Part shown: piece after piece, positions 17,795 through 27,942 of the stretch
Numbering within the stretch: position 1 is the stretch's first letter
How the letters are laid out: each line of letters opens with the position of its first letter
NCBI RefSeq assembly: GCF_902459765.1
Contig: NZ_CABPSP010000007.1
Coordinates: forward strand, 124,001-188,000
DNA: 64,000 bases
From: Pandoraea anapnoica
GTDB taxonomy: Bacteria; Pseudomonadota; Gammaproteobacteria; Burkholderiales; Burkholderiaceae
Direction: 5' to 3'
Program-made: the position numbers and the translations under genes
Notes under the pieces: generated by a model
Seen by the model: the letters and a program-made list of their open reading frames with translations, nothing else
What the model was told of the DNA's origin: nothing
Database searches by the model: none

Positions 17795-18850
17795 ATGTGG
17801 TCCTACATTCTCAAACGACTGCTGATCATGATTCCGACGTTGCTCGGCGTGATTACGCTGACCTTCGCGGTGATTCAATTCGTGCCCGGCGGCCCCGTCG
17901 AGCAGGTGATGCTCGAACTCAAGGGGCGTGGCGGCGGTGGCGAGGCGAGCGGGGGCGGAGGCGGCAGCGACTATCGCGGACGTCGAGGCATCGATGCCCA
18001 GCAGCTCGCCCAGATCAAGGCACTCTACGGCTTCGACAAAACGCCGATGGAGCGTTATTGGCTCATGCTCAAACGCTTCGCGCGCTTCGATCTCGGGCAG
18101 AGCTATTTCCATCATCAGAGCGTATGGTCGCTGATCGTCTCGAAGCTGCCGGTGTCGATTTCGCTGGGGCTATGGACATTCTTCCTCACTTACCTGATAT
18201 CGGTGCCGTTGGGTATCGCCAAGGCGGTGCGCAACGGATCTCGCTTCGACACGCTCACGAGTCTGGTCGTGCTGGTGGGCTATGCCATCCCCGGTTTCGT
18301 GCTCGGCGTGTTGCTGCTGGTGCTGTTCGGCGGCGGTACCTTCTGGCAGTTGTTCCCGTTGCGCGAACTCGTCTCGGACAACTGGAGCGATCTGTCGTGG
18401 CCAGCGAAGATCATGGACTATCTGTGGCACATCACGTTGCCGGTGACGGCGTCCGTGGTCGGTAGCTTTGCCGTCATCACCATGCTGACGAAGAACGCAT
18501 TCCTTGACGAAATCCGCCGTCAGTACGTGCTGACGGCGCGTGCCAAAGGATTGTCCGAGCGCAAGGTGCTGTTCAAGCACGTGTTCCGCAATGCGCTGAT
18601 TCCGCTCATCACCGGTTTTCCGGCGGCGTTCATCGGCGCGTTCTTCGCGGGCAGCCTGTTGATCGAGACGTTGTTCTCGCTCGACGGACTCGGCCGCCTG
18701 TCGTACGAATCGGTACAGCGCCGCGACTATCCGGTCGTGCTCGGTTCGCTGTATCTGTTCACGCTCATCGGGCTGGTGACCAAGCTCATCTCCGACCTCT
18801 GCTACGTGCTGGTCGATCCGCGTATTCAATTCGATCGAGTGGAGCACTGA
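17795..18850 (+). CDS. yejB: oligopeptide ABC transporter permease YejB
   Basis: Inner-membrane permease of 351 residues. The N-terminal helix MWSYILKRLLIMIPTLLGVITLTF is typical of DppB/OppB permeases, and the Gly-rich periplasmic insert (GRGGGGEAS...GGGGSDYRGRRG) is typical of YejB. The EAA cytoplasmic loop is seen as LTARAKGLSERKVLFKHVFRNALIPL. Translationally close to yejA and yejE. Confidence 0.93.
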   Translation: MWSYILKRLLIMIPTLLGVITLTFAVIQFVPGGPVEQVMLELKGRGGGGEASGGGGGSDYRGRRGIDAQQLAQIKALYGFDKTPMERYWLMLKRFARFDLGQSYFHHQSVWSLIVSKLPVSISLGLWTFFLTYLISVPLGIAKAVRNGSRFDTLTSLVVLVGYAIPGFVLGVLLLVLFGGGTFWQLFPLRELVSDNWSDLSWPAKIMDYLWHITLPVTASVVGSFAVITMLTKNAFLDEIRRQYVLTARAKGLSERKVLFKHVFRNALIPLITGFPAAFIGAFFAGSLLIETLFSLDGLGRLSYESVQRRDYPVVLGSLYLFTLIGLVTKLISDLCYVLVDPRIQFDRVEH

Positions 18851-18851
18851 C

Positions 18852-19946
18852 GTGACCCGATCCGCCACGCCATCGCAACGCCCGACGTCCTATACCGCAT
18901 CGCGCTCGCCGCGCTGGCGTGTCTGGCGGCGCTTTCGCAGCCACCGACTCGGTTACTGGAGCCTTGTCGCCTTCGTCGTGCTGTTCGGCATCAGCCTGTT
19001 TGCCGAAGTCATCGCCAACGACAAGCCGTGGGTCGTGCGCTATGAGGGGCAGTGGTACTTTCCGCTGGTGAAGACGTATCCCGAAGCGACCTTTGGCGGC
19101 GACTTTCCGACGCCGACGGACTATCTCGATCCGTTCATCGAGGACCGCATTCGCGCGGGCGATAACTTCGCGATCTATCCGCCGGTGCGCTACAGCTACG
19201 ACACCATCAACTATTTTGCGAAGGTGCCGAACCCGGCGCCGCCGTCGTCCGAAAACTGGCTGGGGACGGACGACCGCGGCCGCGACGTCTTCGCGCGGCT
19301 GCTCTACGGATTCCGGCTGTCGGTGATCTTTGCGCTGGCGCTCACAGTCTCGGGCACACTGCTCGGCATGCTCGCCGGTGCGGTGCAGGGTTTTTACGGC
19401 GGACGCATCGACCTCACGTTGCAGCGGCTGATCGAAATCTGGGGATCCTTGCCCGAGCTGTATCTGCTCATCATCTTCGCGTCGATCTTCGAGCCGCATT
19501 TGTGGTTGTTGTTCGTGCTGCTGTCGCTTTTCGGCTGGATCGGCCTGTCCGATTACGTGCGGGCCGAATTCCTGCGTAATCGTCAGTTGGATTACGTGCG
19601 CGCGGCGCGGGCGATGGGGCTGTCGAACTGGCAGATCATTCGACGTCACGTATTGCCTAACAGCATGACGCCGGTGATCACGTTCCTGCCGTTCCGCATG
19701 AGTGGGGCGATTCTGGCGCTCACCAGTCTCGACTTCCTCGGGCTCGGCGTGCCGCCGCCGACCCCGAGCCTTGGCGAACTGCTCAATCAGGGCAAGGCGA
19801 ACCTCGATGCGTGGTGGATTTCGCTGGCGACGTTCGTCGTGCTCGTGCTCACGTTGATGTTGCTCACGTTTATGGGAGACGCCTTGCGCAATGCGCTCGA
19901 CACGCGTGTCGCGGATAAGCAGGCCGCGGCCGGGGGGGCGATGTGA
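18852..19946 (+). CDS. yejE: oligopeptide ABC transporter permease YejE
   Basis: Second permease of the importer, 364 residues, starting with GTG one base after the yejB stop. It shows the DppC-type N-terminal domain (SHRLGYWSLVAFVVLFGISLF), LGTDDRGRDVFARLLYGFRLS, and the EAA loop YVRAARAMGLSNWQIIRRHVLPNSMTPV. Overlaps the yejF start by four bases (GTGA), indicating coupled translation. Confidence 0.93.
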   Translation: MTRSATPSQRPTSYTASRSPRWRVWRRFRSHRLGYWSLVAFVVLFGISLFAEVIANDKPWVVRYEGQWYFPLVKTYPEATFGGDFPTPTDYLDPFIEDRIRAGDNFAIYPPVRYSYDTINYFAKVPNPAPPSSENWLGTDDRGRDVFARLLYGFRLSVIFALALTVSGTLLGMLAGAVQGFYGGRIDLTLQRLIEIWGSLPELYLLIIFASIFEPHLWLLFVLLSLFGWIGLSDYVRAEFLRNRQLDYVRAARAMGLSNWQIIRRHVLPNSMTPVITFLPFRMSGAILALTSLDFLGLGVPPPTPSLGELLNQGKANLDAWWISLATFVVLVLTLMLLTFMGDALRNALDTRVADKQAAAGGAM

Positions 19947-21538
19947 ACGCGCCGCTCCTGAGTATCGAAAATCTCTCGGTGCGCTTCGGCGACACCGAGG
20001 CCGTGAAGGATGTGAGCCTCGCCATTGAGCGCGGCGAGCGGGTCGCGCTCGTCGGCGAATCTGGCTCGGGCAAGAGCGTGACGGCGCTTGCTATTCTGCG
20101 CCTTTTGCAGGACGCACAGATTCAGGGGCGCATTCTGCTCGACGGCGTGGATCTCGCTTCGGTGAGCGAGCGCGAAATGCGCGGGCTGCGCGGCAACGAC
20201 GTCGCCATGATCTTCCAGGAGCCGATGACGGCGCTCAACCCGCTCTATCCGATCGGTGAGCAGATCGCCGAGGCGCTGGAGCTGCACGAAGGGCTGTCCA
20301 AGAAGGACGCCAGGTCGCGCGCCATCGAACTGCTGCGCCGCACGGGCATTCCCGAGCCGGAGCGGCGCGTGTCGCATTTCCCGCATGAGCTGTCGGGCGG
20401 TCAGCGTCAGCGCGCCATGATCGCCATGGCGCTTGCCTGCCGTCCCAAGCTGTTACTGGCGGACGAGCCGACCACGGCGCTCGACGTCACCATCCGCGCG
20501 CAGATCATCGAATTGCTCCTGGAGTTGCAGCGCGATGCCGCCGAGAAGCGCGGTATGGCGGTGCTGCTCATTACGCACGATCTGAATCTGGTGCGACGCT
20601 TCGCGCAGCGCGTGGCGGTGATGGAGAAGGGCGTGCTGGTCGAGTGCGCCGACACCGAGACGTTGTTCACGAATCCGCAGCATCCGTACACGCGCAAGCT
20701 CATCGACAGCCGTCCGCAGCGGGAGATTCATCCGGTGCTGCCGATTGCGCCGGTGTTGCTTGAAGGGAGGGGCGTGACCGTGGACTACGCGACGGCGCAG
20801 CCGGGTGTGCGCGGCTGGTTCCGGCGCGGTCGCTTCCGCGCGGTGCATCCGGTCGATCTATCACTGCGTCAGGGCGAGACGCTCGGGGTGGTCGGTGAGT
20901 CGGGGTCGGGCAAGACGACGTTGGCGATGGCGATGCTCGGTCTTCAGCACGCAAGCGCGGGGCAGATCGAGTTCCAGGGCGAACCGCTGGCATCATATCG
21001 AGGCACGAAACAACGCACCTTGCGCTCCCGCATGCAGATCGTGTTTCAGGACCCGTTCGGCTCGTTGTCGCCGCGTATGACGATCGAAGAAATCGTGGGC
21101 GAGGGGTTGGCGTTACATCGCCCGCAGATGAGCGAGGACGAGCGGCGGACCAAGGTGGCGGAAACGCTGCGCGAGGTCGGCATCGACGCGCGCGCCATGT
21201 CGCGCTACCCACATGAGTTTTCCGGCGGTCAACGGCAACGGATTGCCATTGCCCGGGCGCTCATCGTCGATCCGCAAATTCTCGTGCTCGATGAGCCGAC
21301 GAGCGCGCTCGACGTGTCGATTCAGCAGCAGGTGCTCCATCTGCTGGCCCAATTGCAGATCAAGTACAACCTGAGTTACCTCTTCATCAGCCACGATCTG
21401 GCGGTCATGCGGGCGATGGCGCACCGTGTTCTGGTGTTCAAGGACGGGCATCTGGTAGAGCAGGGCGATACGGAATCGGTATTTTTTGATCCGCAGAACG
21501 CTTACACGCGGGAGCTGGTCGCGGCGGCCATGCTGTAG
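19943..21538 (+). CDS. yejF: oligopeptide ABC transporter dual ATPase YejF
   Basis: 531-residue protein with two fused ABC ATPase domains that energise the YejBE permease. Domain 1: Walker A GESGSGKS, signature [13 protein letters not shown], Walker [13 protein letters not shown]. Domain 2: [39 protein letters not shown], and H-loop [12 protein letters not shown] start overlapping yejE. Last gene of the operon; I see no strong terminator directly after it. Confidence 0.95.
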   Translation: MNAPLLSIENLSVRFGDTEAVKDVSLAIERGERVALVGESGSGKSVTALAILRLLQDAQIQGRILLDGVDLASVSEREMRGLRGNDVAMIFQEPMTALNPLYPIGEQIAEALELHEGLSKKDARSRAIELLRRTGIPEPERRVSHFPHELSGGQRQRAMIAMALACRPKLLLADEPTTALDVTIRAQIIELLLELQRDAAEKRGMAVLLITHDLNLVRRFAQRVAVMEKGVLVECADTETLFTNPQHPYTRKLIDSRPQREIHPVLPIAPVLLEGRGVTVDYATAQPGVRGWFRRGRFRAVHPVDLSLRQGETLGVVGESGSGKTTLAMAMLGLQHASAGQIEFQGEPLASYRGTKQRTLRSRMQIVFQDPFGSLSPRMTIEEIVGEGLALHRPQMSEDERRTKVAETLREVGIDARAMSRYPHEFSGGQRQRIAIARALIVDPQILVLDEPTSALDVSIQQQVLHLLAQLQIKYNLSYLFISHDLAVMRAMAHRVLVFKDGHLVEQGDTESVFFDPQNAYTRELVAAAML

Positions 21539-21860
21539 GTCCGTGACATTGCCGTGAAACGTCATATAACGTCGCGGAACATCGGCCAAATCGCAAATGA
21601 TTGATTGTTAATGAAAATTTCCTGATTGCGCTGATTGTTTTTTTCTATTACCTTTTGACATCATGTGACGTTCACATTACTATCGCGTACCAATTAAGTT
21701 GATTATTCAACGAGTTAACCGGTCTCGTCAGAGGTCGGGTAAGACAACAAGTTCGGCGGTGGGTCAGCCGGGCGTGACTCGAAGGTTTTCAACACTGCAG
21801 CATCCTGTTGCAACTGACGAGCTACTCATCGGCCATCCGACTCAACCAACCCGGCGACCA
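21539..21860. other. AT-rich intergenic region with promoter and dyad
   Basis: 322 bases, clearly more AT-rich than the surroundings. It contains the TTGACA/TACTAT promoter with an embedded ATGTGA-CGT-TCACAT dyad, then a leader of about 170 bases to the NlpC/P60 gene. Confidence 0.6.
21655..21683 (+). promoter_or_regulatory. strong sigma-70 promoter with operator-like dyad
   Basis: TTGACA (21655-21660), exactly 17 bases, TACTAT (21678-21683). The spacer contains the perfect dyad ATGTGA-CGT-TCACAT (21663-21677), placed where a repressor would block RNA polymerase. Confidence 0.8.
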
Positions 21861-22562
21861 ATGCAGACGAAACCTCCGCGCACCCGCAAGACACTCCTTC
21901 TCGCGTTCACTGCCGCCGGCCTCGTCACCGCCTCGTTGACGGCGAAGGCTGACGACTATAACAATGGTCCGACCGCCGCAGCCCGCGCTGCCGCAGCGGC
22001 CATTCAAGCCAGCAACGCTTCCTCGAACACCGCAAACGTCACCACCGTGGCCACCGACGCCGCTCAGCCGGTCGTCGAAGAGTCGCGTGTGCAACGTGCG
22101 CAGAAGCTGCTGTCGAATGTGACGGACAAGGCGTCGGACGTCGTACTTGGCGCGCTGAATTACATCGGCGTTCGTTACAAGTACGGTGGCAACACGCCGG
22201 ACAGCGGTCTGGATTGCAGCGGCTTCGTGCGCTATGTGTTCCAGGACACGCTCAATTTCATGCTGCCGCGCCGCTCGGAAGAAATGAGCCAGGTGGGCGA
22301 GCGCATTGCCAAGACCGATCTGAAGCCGGGTGATCTGGTGTTCTTCAACACCATGCGTCGCAGCTTCTCCCACGTCGGTATCTATATTGGCGGCGACAAG
22401 TTCGTGCACGCCCCGGCAACGGGCGGCAAGATCCGCGTAGAAGACCTGCGCGAATCGTACTGGTCGGCCCGCTACAACGGCGCTCGCCGTGTCGAGACGC
22501 TCAAGGCCAGCGCCGAACTCACGCGCGTCGAGCAGTTGTTCAAGAACGACCACCCGATGTAA
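21861..22562 (+). CDS. NlpC/P60 family peptidoglycan endopeptidase
   Basis: Exported cell-wall hydrolase, 233 residues from ATG 21861. Signal peptide: MQTKPPRTRKTLLLAFTAAG followed by a run ending LTAKA before DDYNN. The NlpC/P60 domain begins near ALNYIGVRYKYGGNTP. The catalytic Cys lies in SGLDCSGFVRYVF, His in FSHVGIYIG, and the third polar residue is the His in KFVHAPATGG. It likely cleaves stem-peptide bonds (D-Glu/DAP type). Monocistronic, with its own promoter and terminator. Confidence 0.9.
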   Translation: MQTKPPRTRKTLLLAFTAAGLVTASLTAKADDYNNGPTAAARAAAAAIQASNASSNTANVTTVATDAAQPVVEESRVQRAQKLLSNVTDKASDVVLGALNYIGVRYKYGGNTPDSGLDCSGFVRYVFQDTLNFMLPRRSEEMSQVGERIAKTDLKPGDLVFFNTMRRSFSHVGIYIGGDKFVHAPATGGKIRVEDLRESYWSARYNGARRVETLKASAELTRVEQLFKNDHPM

Positions 22563-22598
22563 GTCGTCGATTCCCGCGAGCTATGCGGGCGTCGATGC

Positions 22599-22634
22599 AA
22601 ACAAAATGCCGCCCATTGGGCGGCATTTTTGTTT
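22599..22634. terminator. bidirectional terminator
   Basis: Stem ATGCCGCCC / GGGCGGCAT, loop ATT, flanked by AAACAAA and TTTTTGTTT. It sits between the convergent NlpC/P60 and patatin genes. Confidence 0.9.
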
Positions 22635-22653
22635 GGGGGCGCGGCGCACCGGC

Positions 22654-23916
22654 TTAGCGTGAGGCCTGCGGCATGCCTTTAGCCGCTTCCGACTGGGCGT
22701 CCGCCAGTTTGCGCTGGATCTCCGGCCACATCTTGGCGACCGCTTCCTCGCCCGCGAGAATCGCGCGGTTGCGCCCCTGGAAGTCCGAGGCCCCCATCTT
22801 CGCCAGCGACGGACGAATCACGACGTCCGCATTCTTCTCCAACTCGTACTGCTTGATCGACTGTCCCATGATCGTGAACGTCTGCATCAGGATGTCGAAC
22901 TGGCCTTGCGTGGCCTGCGCCGTCGGATTGGCTGAGATGTCGACGGCGATGACAAAGTCCGCCCCCATCTGACGCGCATACTCCGCGGGTACCGGTGCGA
23001 CCAGGCCGCCGTCGACGTAATCGCGACTGCCGATGTGCACAGGCTCAAACACGCCCGGCACGCTGCTCGACGCACGCACGGCCTGCCCGGTATTGCCGCG
23101 TCGGAACAGAATCGGTGCGCCGCTCTGCAAATCGGTGGCGACGATGCCCAGCTGACGCGGCATCTGCTCGATTGTGCGGTCCTTGAGCACCTTATTGACG
23201 TACGATTGGAGCGCCTCGCCGCGCAACATGCCGCGCGAGCGGAACGGCATCGTCCAGTCGCTGATCGAGGCCTCGTCCATCGTCGATGCCAGACGGTTCA
23301 GCTGGAAGCCGTTCAGGCCGGAGGCGTACATCGCCCCCACGACGCTCCCGGCGCTGGTGCCGACCACGATGTCGGCATGAATCCCGCGGGCTTCGAGCGC
23401 CTTGATGACGCCAACGTGCGCAAACCCGCGTGCGGCGCCACCGCCGAGTGCCAGACCGATCTTCAGCGGACGGATGACCTTGGGCGGCGTGAGGGGTGTG
23501 ACCGGTGTCGTCGGCGTCTGGGCGACCGGCGGGACCGTCGTGGTCGGTGCCGACGAGGACGTGCCTTGCGAAACGCTCGGAGGTGCGCTGGCACACCCGG
23601 CAATCACGACAGTCACGGCGAGCGCGGCGAACGACATGCGCGCGGTTCGTGCGGCACCTGAATTACGTGAGCCGCAGGCCTGACGGGCGGGCGAGGGGGC
23701 GGGCACCGACACAACGGGGGCAGCGGCGGCTGTGGACTTCACGGCGCGACGCAAATTAGAGATCAACGACAACAAGGGGAAACTCCGGCAGGGCAGGACA
23801 AACGCACGCGGCACCTTGAATCGTTGTGATGGGGTGGCCGGTGCATCGACGCGCAATTTTACGGCGATTGGAGCGTCGAGGGCACTCATCAGTTCACTTT
23901 TCGAGGGTGTCATCAA
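22654..23916 (-). CDS. patatin-like phospholipase lipoprotein (RssA/NTE family)
   Basis: Serine-Asp dyad acyl hydrolase. Motifs: oxyanion LALGGGAARGFAHVGVIKAL, nucleophile elbow VGTSAGSVVG and catalytic DGGLVAPVP. A lipobox IAGC preceded by a short hydrophobic stretch suggests a membrane-anchored lipoprotein. The start is uncertain: the open frame gives 420 residues, while ATG 23637 gives 327 with a very short signal lacking positive charge. The region between has no family resemblance. Phospholipid or lysophospholipid turnover is the family expectation. Confidence 0.82.
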   Translation of the reverse strand: MMTPSKSELMSALDAPIAVKLRVDAPATPSQRFKVPRAFVLPCRSFPLLSLISNLRRAVKSTAAAAPVVSVPAPSPARQACGSRNSGAARTARMSFAALAVTVVIAGCASAPPSVSQGTSSSAPTTTVPPVAQTPTTPVTPLTPPKVIRPLKIGLALGGGAARGFAHVGVIKALEARGIHADIVVGTSAGSVVGAMYASGLNGFQLNRLASTMDEASISDWTMPFRSRGMLRGEALQSYVNKVLKDRTIEQMPRQLGIVATDLQSGAPILFRRGNTGQAVRASSSVPGVFEPVHIGSRDYVDGGLVAPVPAEYARQMGADFVIAVDISANPTAQATQGQFDILMQTFTIMGQSIKQYELEKNADVVIRPSLAKMGASDFQGRNRAILAGEEAVAKMWPEIQRKLADAQSEAAKGMPQASR

Positions 23917-24130
23917 TGGAAGGTGACCTGACGCGGAACCTTTGGCGAAGTGCCCCGTCTTATCTGCCGTTACCCGCGTGGCCGGTCAAGTCCCGTCCGG
24001 TCACGTCCTCGCTGGTGCGTCGGCCACGCCGAACTTAATGCCGGTGACATCGTTTCTCGTCTCTTCGCCGTTCGGCATCTTTCCTCCCTCCCGTGATTTT
24101 CCGTCCTCGATAGTGAATATGTGAATTTAT

Positions 24131-24149
24131 GAGAATGGGAATCATTTGT
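24131..24149 (+). promoter_or_regulatory. Fur-box-like site
   Basis: GAGAATGGGAATCATTTGT matches the 19-base Fur consensus at 13 of 19 positions. It is followed by AT-rich GATGATTTTTCATTATC, 65-85 bases upstream of the iron-binding protein gene. Confidence 0.6.
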
Positions 24150-24214
24150 GTTAATGATGATTTTTCATTATCCTGTTCCTCTCTGTAAAACCATGACTGC
24201 GAGGGGAATATCCC

Positions 24215-25270
24215 ATGAAGGCGAAGACGATCGGCAAACTGGCGCGATTGACGGTGCTCGGCACCGCAATGGCCGCGGCATTCGGCGCGCAAGCGGACAC
24301 CCAAGGGGTGCTGAATCTTTACTCGGCGCGTCACTACCAGACCGACGAGCAGCTTTATGGCGCGTTCACCAAGCAGACCGGCATCAAGATCAATCGCATC
24401 GAGGCGGACGACGCGGCGCTGCTGGAGCGTCTGAAGAGTGAAGGGGCGAAGAGCCCGGCGGACGTCATTCTCATGGTCGACGCGGCACGTCTGGCGAAGG
24501 CGGACGAAGCCGGTCTGTTCCAGCCGACCAAGTCGGCCACGCTCGACGCGCGTATTCCGGCCAAGCTGCATGCCGCGAGTTCGAAGGCGGGCACGGATTG
24601 GTACGGCTTCTCCACGCGTGCGCGCGTGATCGTCTACAACAAGGACAAGGTCGATCCGAAGACGGTGCAGACGTACGCATCGCTGGCCGATCCGTCGCAT
24701 AAGGGGCAGGTTTGCACGCGCTCGGGATCGCACCCGTACATGCTCTCGCTGGTAGGCGCGCTGGTTGCACGTGAAGGCGCTCAGGCCACACAGAAGTGGG
24801 CGGAAGGCATGGTGGCGAACTTCGCTCGCGCGCCGCGCGGTGGCGACACCGATCAGATCAAGGCAGTGGCGACGGGCGAGTGCGGCGTAGCGCTCGCCAA
24901 CTCCTACTACTACGTGCGCATGGCGCGCTCGGACAAGCCGGAAGACAAGGCGCTCATGTCGAAGGTCGGTTTCATCTGGCCGGATCAGGCAGGCAAGGGC
25001 ACGCACGTGAACGTCGCGGGGGCGGGCGTTGCCAAGCACGCGCCGAATCATGCGAATGCGGTCAAGTTCCTCGAATATCTGGCGAGCGACGAAGCGCAGC
25101 AATACTTCTCCAATGGCAACAACGAGTGGCCGGCCGTGCCGACGACGAAGGTCGACAACGCGGCGCTCGCCGCCCTCGGCGAGTTCAAGGCGGAAGACGT
25201 GCCCATCGGCACGATCGCCAAGAATCTGCCGGAAGCACAACGCATTCTGGATCGTGCGGGCTATAAGTGA
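24215..25270 (+). CDS. ferric iron ABC transporter substrate-binding protein (FbpA/FutA type)
   Basis: Periplasmic Fe(III)-binding protein of 351 residues. The signal peptide ends AAFGAQA before DTQGVLN. Family marks are LNLYSARHYQTDEQLYGAFTKQTGI with the Tyr ligand region, YGFSTRARVIVYNKDKV, TRSGSHPYMLSL, and the twin Tyr ligand cluster NSYYYVRM. The permease and ATPase genes are not adjacent, so this is an orphan binding protein. The upstream Fur-like box supports iron repression. Followed by a clear terminator. Confidence 0.92.
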   Translation: MKAKTIGKLARLTVLGTAMAAAFGAQADTQGVLNLYSARHYQTDEQLYGAFTKQTGIKINRIEADDAALLERLKSEGAKSPADVILMVDAARLAKADEAGLFQPTKSATLDARIPAKLHAASSKAGTDWYGFSTRARVIVYNKDKVDPKTVQTYASLADPSHKGQVCTRSGSHPYMLSLVGALVAREGAQATQKWAEGMVANFARAPRGGDTDQIKAVATGECGVALANSYYYVRMARSDKPEDKALMSKVGFIWPDQAGKGTHVNVAGAGVAKHAPNHANAVKFLEYLASDEAQQYFSNGNNEWPAVPTTKVDNAALAALGEFKAEDVPIGTIAKNLPEAQRILDRAGYK

Positions 25271-25313
25271 TGAAGTGATGGGAAGGGCGTCGTGAAGTGA
25301 TGACGTCCTGAAG

Positions 25314-25352
25314 AAAACGGGCGCCGGAGAGATTCCGGCGCCCGTTTTCGTT
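25314..25352 (+). terminator. terminator after iron-binding protein gene
   Basis: Stem AAAACGGGCGCCGGA / TCCGGCGCCCGTTTT, loop GAGAT, followed by CGTTTG. Confidence 0.9.
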
Positions 25353-25409
25353 TGCGGCGTTGCTCGCTCATGATGTCGATCGTGCGATGCGCGACGACGT
25401 CATGCTGCC

Positions 25410-26441
25410 TCACTCTTCCAGCAAGTCACCTTCTTCGCCCGGCTGATACATGTGGTAATCGCCGGTGGCGTAGACGCCCTTGTAGGCCGTCGACGAGGCG
25501 GCTTCGGCATCTTCGTCGTTATCGGTCTCGATGGGGTGCGTCTCGGCAATGCGAAGCGACTCGCGTACCTGCGGTGGCTCGCATTCGGTGATCAGACGCA
25601 GCGCTTCGGCTTCGTCATCCGCCACGACGTCGTAGGTGGTCACGAACTCAGGGGCGGGGCCATCCGGATCTTCGTCTTCCAGCGGCTCGTACCATTGACC
25701 TTCCACGATCAGATGCATCGCGCGGGCGGTGTCCGACTGTTCGTCGCGGGCGGCGCGCAGAGCCCACAGGGCGGCGTCGCTCCACTTATAGAGTTGCACG
25801 GCTTCCAGTGCGGTCGCGAGCGCCTTGTCGTGGTCGCCGGACTGCTTGTAAGCGTGCGAGAGCTCGGCCAGCACGTCGGCCATCGAGACGTTGCTGCCTT
25901 CTTCGTCGTGCTCCTGTGTGCGCAGCGCTTCGTAAGTGGCGATGGCCGCCTTCGGCTCGCCCTGTACGTTGAACAGGTGCATGCGAAGTGCGATGGCGTT
26001 CTCGATGAAGGCGCGTCCGGTTTGGGCGAGATGCGGGCTTTCGAGCGTGCGGTCGAGGCGCGTTTGTGCGGCCGCGAAATCACCCTGGCGCGTGAGGGCA
26101 TTGGCGTGATTGAAGTCGACGATGACGAGGTCTTCGTCCGGCGCGCAATTGCCTGCGGCCTCGTAGGCTTCGATGGCGGCGGGGAAGCGTCCGAGATCGG
26201 AGCGATAGTTGCCGAGCAACTGCCAGAGCAGCCAGACGCCGGGCGCATGGGCGACACCGGCTTCGAGTACGGTCACCGCCTGTTCCATTTCGTCCATGTC
26301 GGCGTAGGCCATCGCCTGCACCTCATAGGCGCCCGAGTACTGCATCGACTCAAGCCGTTTGCCGATCTCCAGGGCCGTTTCGGGATCACCGGCTTCCAGG
26401 TGGGCGAAGGCTTCCGCCATCAATTCGTCTTTCTCGGACAT
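25410..26441 (-). CDS. TPR-repeat protein of unknown role
   Basis: 343 residues from ATG 26441, chosen because GAAGGAGAAATTGCA precedes it. The protein is acidic and helical with several TPR-like units (MAEAFAHLEAGDPETALEIGKRL, MEQAVTVLEAGVAHAP, FPAAIEAYEAAGNCAP, HDKALATALEAVQLYKW). It ends in a very acidic tail around DNDEDAEAAS and PGEEGDLLEE. No signal peptide, so it is likely a cytosolic scaffold. No enzymatic motif is recognised. It lies alone between the iron-binding protein gene and rho. Confidence 0.7.
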   Translation of the reverse strand: MSEKDELMAEAFAHLEAGDPETALEIGKRLESMQYSGAYEVQAMAYADMDEMEQAVTVLEAGVAHAPGVWLLWQLLGNYRSDLGRFPAAIEAYEAAGNCAPDEDLVIVDFNHANALTRQGDFAAAQTRLDRTLESPHLAQTGRAFIENAIALRMHLFNVQGEPKAAIATYEALRTQEHDEEGSNVSMADVLAELSHAYKQSGDHDKALATALEAVQLYKWSDAALWALRAARDEQSDTARAMHLIVEGQWYEPLEDEDPDGPAPEFVTTYDVVADDEAEALRLITECEPPQVRESLRIAETHPIETDNDEDAEAASSTAYKGVYATGDYHMYQPGEEGDLLEE

Positions 26442-26618
26442 TGCAATTTCTCCTTCGGGAACCGCTTTGGGGGAAGGCGTACCGGCGGCAGGCGCGCGGT
26501 ATCGTCCCATCATATAACAGGCATCGTGACAGCCAGCATCGTCGCAGCGCGAGGCAATGCGTGGGCAGCACGGTGGGGTGTGCGGGGCAGGGGAGGCACG
26601 CGCCGTAGCGGTGCAATG

Positions 26619-26650
26619 AAAAAGCCGCGACGGGGTGTCGCGGCTTTTTT
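26619..26650. terminator. terminator (rho side, bidirectional)
   Basis: Stem AAAAAGCCGCGAC / GTCGCGGCTTTTT with loop GGGGT. It lies just beyond the rho stop codon. Confidence 0.9.
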
Positions 26651-26679
26651 CGTGATGCGCGGGAGTGGGATCGTAACGA

Positions 26680-27942
26680 TCAGCCGCCGCGGCGCATCAG
26701 GTCGAAGAACTCGGCGTTGTTCTTCGTCTGCTTGATCTTGCCAAGCAGGAATTCCATCGCTTCGGCTTCGTCCATATCGTAGATGAGCTTGCGCAGCACC
26801 CAGATCTTTTGCAGGATTTCCGGCTTGATCAGCAACTCTTCACGACGCGTACCCGACTTGTTCAGGTTGATCGACGGATAGACACGCTTTTCCGCCAGAC
26901 GACGCTCAAGGTGCACTTCCATGTTGCCGGTGCCCTTGAATTCTTCGTAGATCACGTCGTCCATGCGGCTGCCGGTCTCGATCAGCGCCGTGGCGATGAT
27001 CGTGAGCGAGCCACCTTCTTCGACGTTACGCGCCGCACCGAAGAAGCGCTTCGGGCGTTGCAGGGCGTTGGCATCCACACCGCCGGTCAGCACCTTGCCC
27101 GATGCCGGGATCACGGTGTTGTAGGCACGGGCCAGACGCGTGATCGAATCCAGCAGAATCACCACGTCTTCTTTCATTTCGATCAGGCGCTTGGCCTTCT
27201 CGATGACCATTTCCGCCACCTGAACGTGGCGCGTGGCCGGTTCGTCGAACGTCGACGCGATCACCTCGCCGCGCACCGAGCGCTGCATTTCCGTCACTTC
27301 TTCCGGGCGCTCGTCGATGAGCAGCACGAATAGCTTGGCTTCCGGATGGTTGGCCGTGATCGCGTGAGCGATGTGCTGGAGCATCACGGTCTTACCGGAC
27401 TTCGGCGAAGCGACCAGCAGACCACGCTGGCCCTTGCCGATCGGGGCGATCATGTCGATGATGCGGCCCGTGACGTTCTCTTCGCCGCGAATGTCGCGCT
27501 CAAGCAGCAGCGGCTTGTTCGGGTGCAGCGGCGTGAGGTTCTCGAACATGATCTTATGTTTCGAGGCCTCGGGCGGGTGACCGTTGACTTTGTCGACCTT
27601 CACCAGCGCGAAATAACGCTCGCCGTCTTTTGGCGTACGCACTTCCCCTTCGATCGTGTCGCCGGTATGCAGGTTGAAGCGACGGATCTGCGACGGGCTG
27701 ATATAGATATCGTCCGTGCTGGCCAGATACGACGTCTCGGGCGAGCGCAGGAAACCGAAGCCGTCCGGCAGCACCTCGAGCGTACCGTCGCCAAAGATGG
27801 TTTCGCCGGACTTTGCGCGCTTCTTAAGAATGGCGAACATCAGCTCCTGCTTGCGAAGGCGGTTGGCGTTCTCGATTTCGAGACCGTTCGCCATTTCTAG
27901 CAGCTCGGAGACGTGCTGGGACTTTAGTTCGGATAAATGCAT
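26680..27942 (-). CDS. rho: transcription termination factor Rho
   Basis: Hexameric RNA helicase that ends transcription. 420 residues from [11 protein letters not shown], the normal start (nine extra codons are open upstream). Motifs: the RNA-binding OSB fold [16 protein letters not shown], Walker A ASPKSGKT, Walker [17 protein letters not shown], the Q-loop [11 protein letters not shown], and R-loop [13 protein letters not shown]. trxA lies upstream on the same strand, the trxA-rho order known from other proteobacteria. Confidence 0.97.
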   Translation of the reverse strand: MHLSELKSQHVSELLEMANGLEIENANRLRKQELMFAILKKRAKSGETIFGDGTLEVLPDGFGFLRSPETSYLASTDDIYISPSQIRRFNLHTGDTIEGEVRTPKDGERYFALVKVDKVNGHPPEASKHKIMFENLTPLHPNKPLLLERDIRGEENVTGRIIDMIAPIGKGQRGLLVASPKSGKTVMLQHIAHAITANHPEAKLFVLLIDERPEEVTEMQRSVRGEVIASTFDEPATRHVQVAEMVIEKAKRLIEMKEDVVILLDSITRLARAYNTVIPASGKVLTGGVDANALQRPKRFFGAARNVEEGGSLTIIATALIETGSRMDDVIYEEFKGTGNMEVHLERRLAEKRVYPSINLNKSGTRREELLIKPEILQKIWVLRKLIYDMDEAEAMEFLLGKIKQTKNNAEFFDLMRRGG

